Source: Salminus brasiliensis (lineage: Eukaryota; Chordata; Actinopteri; Characiformes; Bryconidae). Taken from it: a stretch of DNA of 64,000 nt. The translations under genes and the position numbers were made by a program. Under the pieces are notes generated by a model. It was given only the letters and a program-made list of their open reading frames with translations, did no database searches and was not told where the DNA came from. Position 1 is the stretch's first letter; each line of letters begins with the position of its first letter. The stretch covers positions 40,082,597 through 40,146,596 of the forward strand of contig NC_132879.1 in NCBI RefSeq assembly GCF_030463535.1, given 5' to 3'. Below, one piece after another: positions 61,101 through 64,000 of the stretch.

Positions 61101-62135
61101 ATGTAAGGCAGATAGCCATTTAGGGCTGCTGTTCACCTTTTAGTCGGCCTTTCACTACATTATTCTATGTTCTATATCCCTATGATAATCTAGGTTTACC
61201 GAGTTGTGCTCATACATACAGTAGAACACTAAAGGTGGCTATAATGCCGATTTTTGACAAGATGATTTAAAGATACCTCCACAAGAAAGCTCATCTTGTA
61301 ACAGGACCAGGTGAACAGGGCAGGAGCAGCGTGTTGTACCATCTCCCTTCACAATGCAGATGTGAGAACAGCCTCCATTGTCAGAGGTACAGGGGTGTTT
61401 ATCTGAAGGATAAAAGAAGAGATAGGTCAGGTTTACCTTTAGTCTCATGTGTTCTTGTTTCGAAAGATTAATAATGATAGGTTTGATTAATGATAGGTTT
61501 TCCAAACACAGGTCTGGATTTTACATATGAACTGGGGACCCAAACATATTAACAAAAACACAAAACAAACAAGTAACACTGTCCCAAGTTTAATTTAGGG
61601 TTAAACTTATCTTTTAATAGGGACTAATCACAGATTCTGCCTTTTTGACTAATGCTAGTTGTAAACTTTGCAGTTTGTCAGCATAATCTAAGCCAGTAGT
61701 TAAAATTAGCCAATCAGGTCACGCTATTTTGTTTACTGATAAGATTAAGCACTCTGCCTCAATAGGCAAAAAAACATTTTTCAGGGACTGCACTGTTTGT
61801 CAATGAGTATTTTCTTTTTCAAAACCACACAGTGAGCGGCATCATCTACTAAATCCTGAAAAAAGCCATCAAATGATTATACACAAAAAAGTAATCTCTC
61901 AGGGGTGGGGGGTTTCTGAACTCACTGTACTCCTCCATGTCAAGCTCATGAACGGCATGGATGTCTGTCAGAGACGCAATGCGCGCCTGGATCTTGGTGC
62001 GGCCCTCACGCGTGGTCTTGTCAATCCGCTCTATCATCTGTTGCTGTCGATCAATCCAGTAGAGGTGATCTCCAAACACAGTCAAGCCGACAGGCTGCAA
62101 GATGTTCGAGTCCTCGATCACAATCCGATTGGCCC
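58142..62135 (-). CDS. lrp6: Low-density lipoprotein receptor-related protein 6, C-terminal part (partial)
   Basis: Eight coding exons on the minus strand: 62135-61926, 61402-61277, 61072-60836, 60354-60244, 60105-59875, 59705-59569, 59132-59035 and 58442-58142. Splice phases are all consistent, giving the last 482 residues. In order: end of the fourth beta-propeller (YWID, GREGRTK-like), EGF-like repeat ([20 protein letters not shown]), three LDLR class A repeats, a transmembrane helix ([19 protein letters not shown]) and a cytoplasmic tail. Five PPPSP-type motifs remain: [30 protein letters not shown] and [10 protein letters not shown] at the terminus. These are GSK3/CK1 sites that bind Axin during Wnt signalling. 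The ending [18 protein letters not shown] identifies LRP6 rather than LRP5. The 5' two-thirds lies beyond the right edge. Confidence 0.97.
58344..58352. repeat. G9 (coding C9) run in the last lrp6 exon
   Basis: The coding strand has nine C in CGCCGCCCCCCCCCAGCC, encoding RRPPPA where human LRP6 has RRMTSVA. It sits upstream of three PPP(S/T)P motifs, so slippage by one base would remove them. Confidence 0.85.
60499..60524. repeat. Poly-A run in lrp6 intron
   Basis: About 25 A residues between the second and third LDLR-A exons. Confidence 0.85.
60560..60740 (-). mobile_element. Tc1-like fragment in lrp6 intron
   Basis: CATGTAGGCATCTCTTGATT then GTAGACTTCAACAATGATAT parallels the segment at about 4150-4220, so it is the same minus-strand Tc1-like family, heavily truncated. 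Confidence 0.5.
61074..61096. repeat. G-rich tract at an lrp6 splice acceptor
   Basis: TGGGGGGTGGGGGGGTGGGGGG on the plus strand is the complement of the pyrimidine tract immediately before the exon starting at 61072. The transcript therefore has an almost pure C tract, and the template strand can form a G-quadruplex. Confidence 0.85.
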
Positions 62136-64000
62136 CTGAAGAAAGAGGTGGGGCAAAAAGCAGCAGAGAGAAGGGATTAGTCAGGAGGGACGGAGGGAAG
62201 GGAAAGTAATTCACTGGTCTGGGGGGAGGTGTAGTGCATGCGGGAAGTTATGAGGGACAAAAAAAAAAAAATAAATAAAAATAAAAAAAAGGAAAGGGGA
62301 TATATTTTTGGAATTTTAACTGATTAAAGCTTGAGTGAAAAGAAACTGATTAACAATGTTTTTGCAGCAGGAAGCATTTACATAATGCTCTAATGTGTTA
62401 CAGCAGAGGGGAAACTATTTTTGCGTGATAGAATAATGACTAAAATATGTCTGAAATGGAGCCACACCATACAAAAGTGGAGGATAGCTTTCACACAAGG
62501 CATGTATTTCACGGAACCATGAATACATGCCATGAAGAAAGCAACTCCAGATCACACAAGCTGTATCTTCATTCAGTGTAGTAAAAATCATTTAAACTAC
62601 TGACATTAATACCTACTGTAATTGTCAATTCAAAACAAAAATAGACAAATAAGAGACAAAGACAAATAAATGGCAAATAATTACGATAAAGTAATGTCTT
62701 GTTTGTTTCACACTTCACATCATGAAGCAGGCTACTAGAGTTAAAGTGCAGAGAAAAACAGGTGTATCAGATCTGGATTTCTTTTTGTAAAGAAGGGGAA
62801 AAAAGAAAGGGCATCTGATTTTTGCAGGTGTCTTTTACAAATGTGCTTAAACGTTTTTGTACACCTTGAACATTACTGAATGAGCAAAAACAGATGGACA
62901 TTGGCATGCACTGACTACAGATGCATAACTATACACAACAAAACACACCCATGTCTGTTCAAGTTGCTTATACGACCCAAGGCTGTGCACAGATGCATCA
63001 TGTAAAATGAGCAAAGGAGAATGTTTAGCACCACACTGTTGTGAATAGGAAGGAGAGCAGAAGCTGGGGACCTTGGGCCCCCCATGTCTATGATTGGTCT
63101 GAAGAATTTGTTGGAGTCTATCACTTAGAATGTCGCTTTCCCAGAGTCATAATTCATTTGCATACAGTTGAAAAAAAATCTTAAGCTTATTTTTCGCTTG
63201 TGGCTCTGTCGCAAACTAGCTGTTACCATTTGCGTTTTTACCTTAGGAAGTGACTGGTGGCTTGTCTAGAACTGGTCAGACATTGGATCTAATTCGACAG
63301 GATACATTCAGTACCCATGTACCCAATAGCGACTTGAGTTTTATTGCTTATTAAAAGAAATCCACTGTCCCTAAATCACACTGACAGCCACAGAGTCAAA
63401 CCAGAGCCAATTAGAATCTCCATTACAGCTATGGAGTGGGACATTTAGAATTAGTTAGACAGTGGCAGTTGTCCCATGAGTCAGAGAAAGTTGTCATTCA
63501 TCAGTTGCAGTTGTACTTGTACACTTCAGCCAAAATTGGACTGTATGTAATGTGGTTGTTACAAATGACTTTGCCACTCCAGGTCTAAGGTCAGAATGCT
63601 TTGTTCCAGTGTCCAACTGTAAACATGACTACTCAAAGTTAACAGATTGAGACCAAGCTCTGGATGGCATTTGGGATGGTGAATCACCTCCTCCAGGAGA
63701 TCCAGCTCCTATCACTGCTCCAGCTGGTACTATGTGCATGTGGAGGGCATGGAGGTGTGCTGGGAATGTGCCAAGAGCGAGGCAGTGGGCCAAGCGCCCT
63801 TTATCAAAGGAATTTTGCTTGTCGCAGGGGGGTATTTATTTAAAAAGTATAAAAAAAAAAGAAAAGATTAGACAGTGTTATGAGGATTATTTTGACCTTT
63901 TTTCCAGAACTCTAAAACATGCTACTGCTTAAGAAAACGATTTTTTACAATAATTATCTTTAAAATTAACTAAATAAATTTTTTTTTAAAAAGTTAATAA
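62136..64000 (-). other. lrp6: lrp6 intron (to window edge)
   Basis: Upstream of the acceptor at 62136-62137 I see no further lrp6 exon. There is a low-complexity A-rich run at about 62260-62295 and a (TG/CA)-poor remainder. The next exon of the fourth propeller must lie beyond the window. Confidence 0.6.

Overview
This is a vertebrate nuclear DNA window, almost certainly from a teleost fish. It is AT-rich, with GT-AG introns and low gene density. It is littered with Tc1/mariner-like transposon copies, small non-autonomous elements, tRNA-derived SINEs and microsatellites of the kind common in teleosts. I cannot name the species from the sequence.

Four protein-coding genes are recognisable by their translated products: gpr19 (+, single coding exon, 7077-8345), crebl2 (-, three coding exons, 11843-12900), dusp16 (+, six coding exons, 28151-44667) and the 3' third of lrp6 (-, eight coding exons, 58142-62135, running off the right edge). 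All four neighbour each other on human 12p13 (LRP6-MANSC1-BORCS5-DUSP16-CREBL2-GPR19, recalled from memory), so this is a conserved vertebrate block. Relative to that order, lrp6 appears flipped, and no MANSC1- or BORCS5-like coding sequence is visible in the dusp16-lrp6 gap.

Layout: 0-7 kb is transposon-rich flank with old Tc1 pieces and a 51-bp perfect inverted repeat. 7-13 kb holds gpr19 and crebl2 tail to tail. 12.9-15 kb is a head-to-head promoter interval between crebl2 and a probable non-coding first exon of dusp16. 15-28 kb is the probable dusp16 intron 1, with Tc1 remnants, a SINE and a long foldback palindrome. 28-44.7 kb is the dusp16 coding region, with large introns carrying more Tc1 copies. 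44.7-54 kb is the dusp16 3' UTR or intergenic DNA with a nearly complete Tc1 copy. 54-62.1 kb is the lrp6 3' UTR and C-terminal exons, and 62.1-64 kb is lrp6 intron.

The genes do not form a single pathway. Dusp16 is a MAP-kinase phosphatase, Lrp6 a Wnt co-receptor, Crebl2 a bZIP protein and Gpr19 an orphan GPCR. I found no previously undescribed gene system. The most interesting signals are architectural: a (TG)19 tract abutting the dusp16 exon 3 acceptor, a roughly 180-bp-arm foldback in dusp16 intron 1, a near-consensus RFX X-box in dusp16 intron 3, and homopolymer or G-rich tracts in or beside lrp6 exons.
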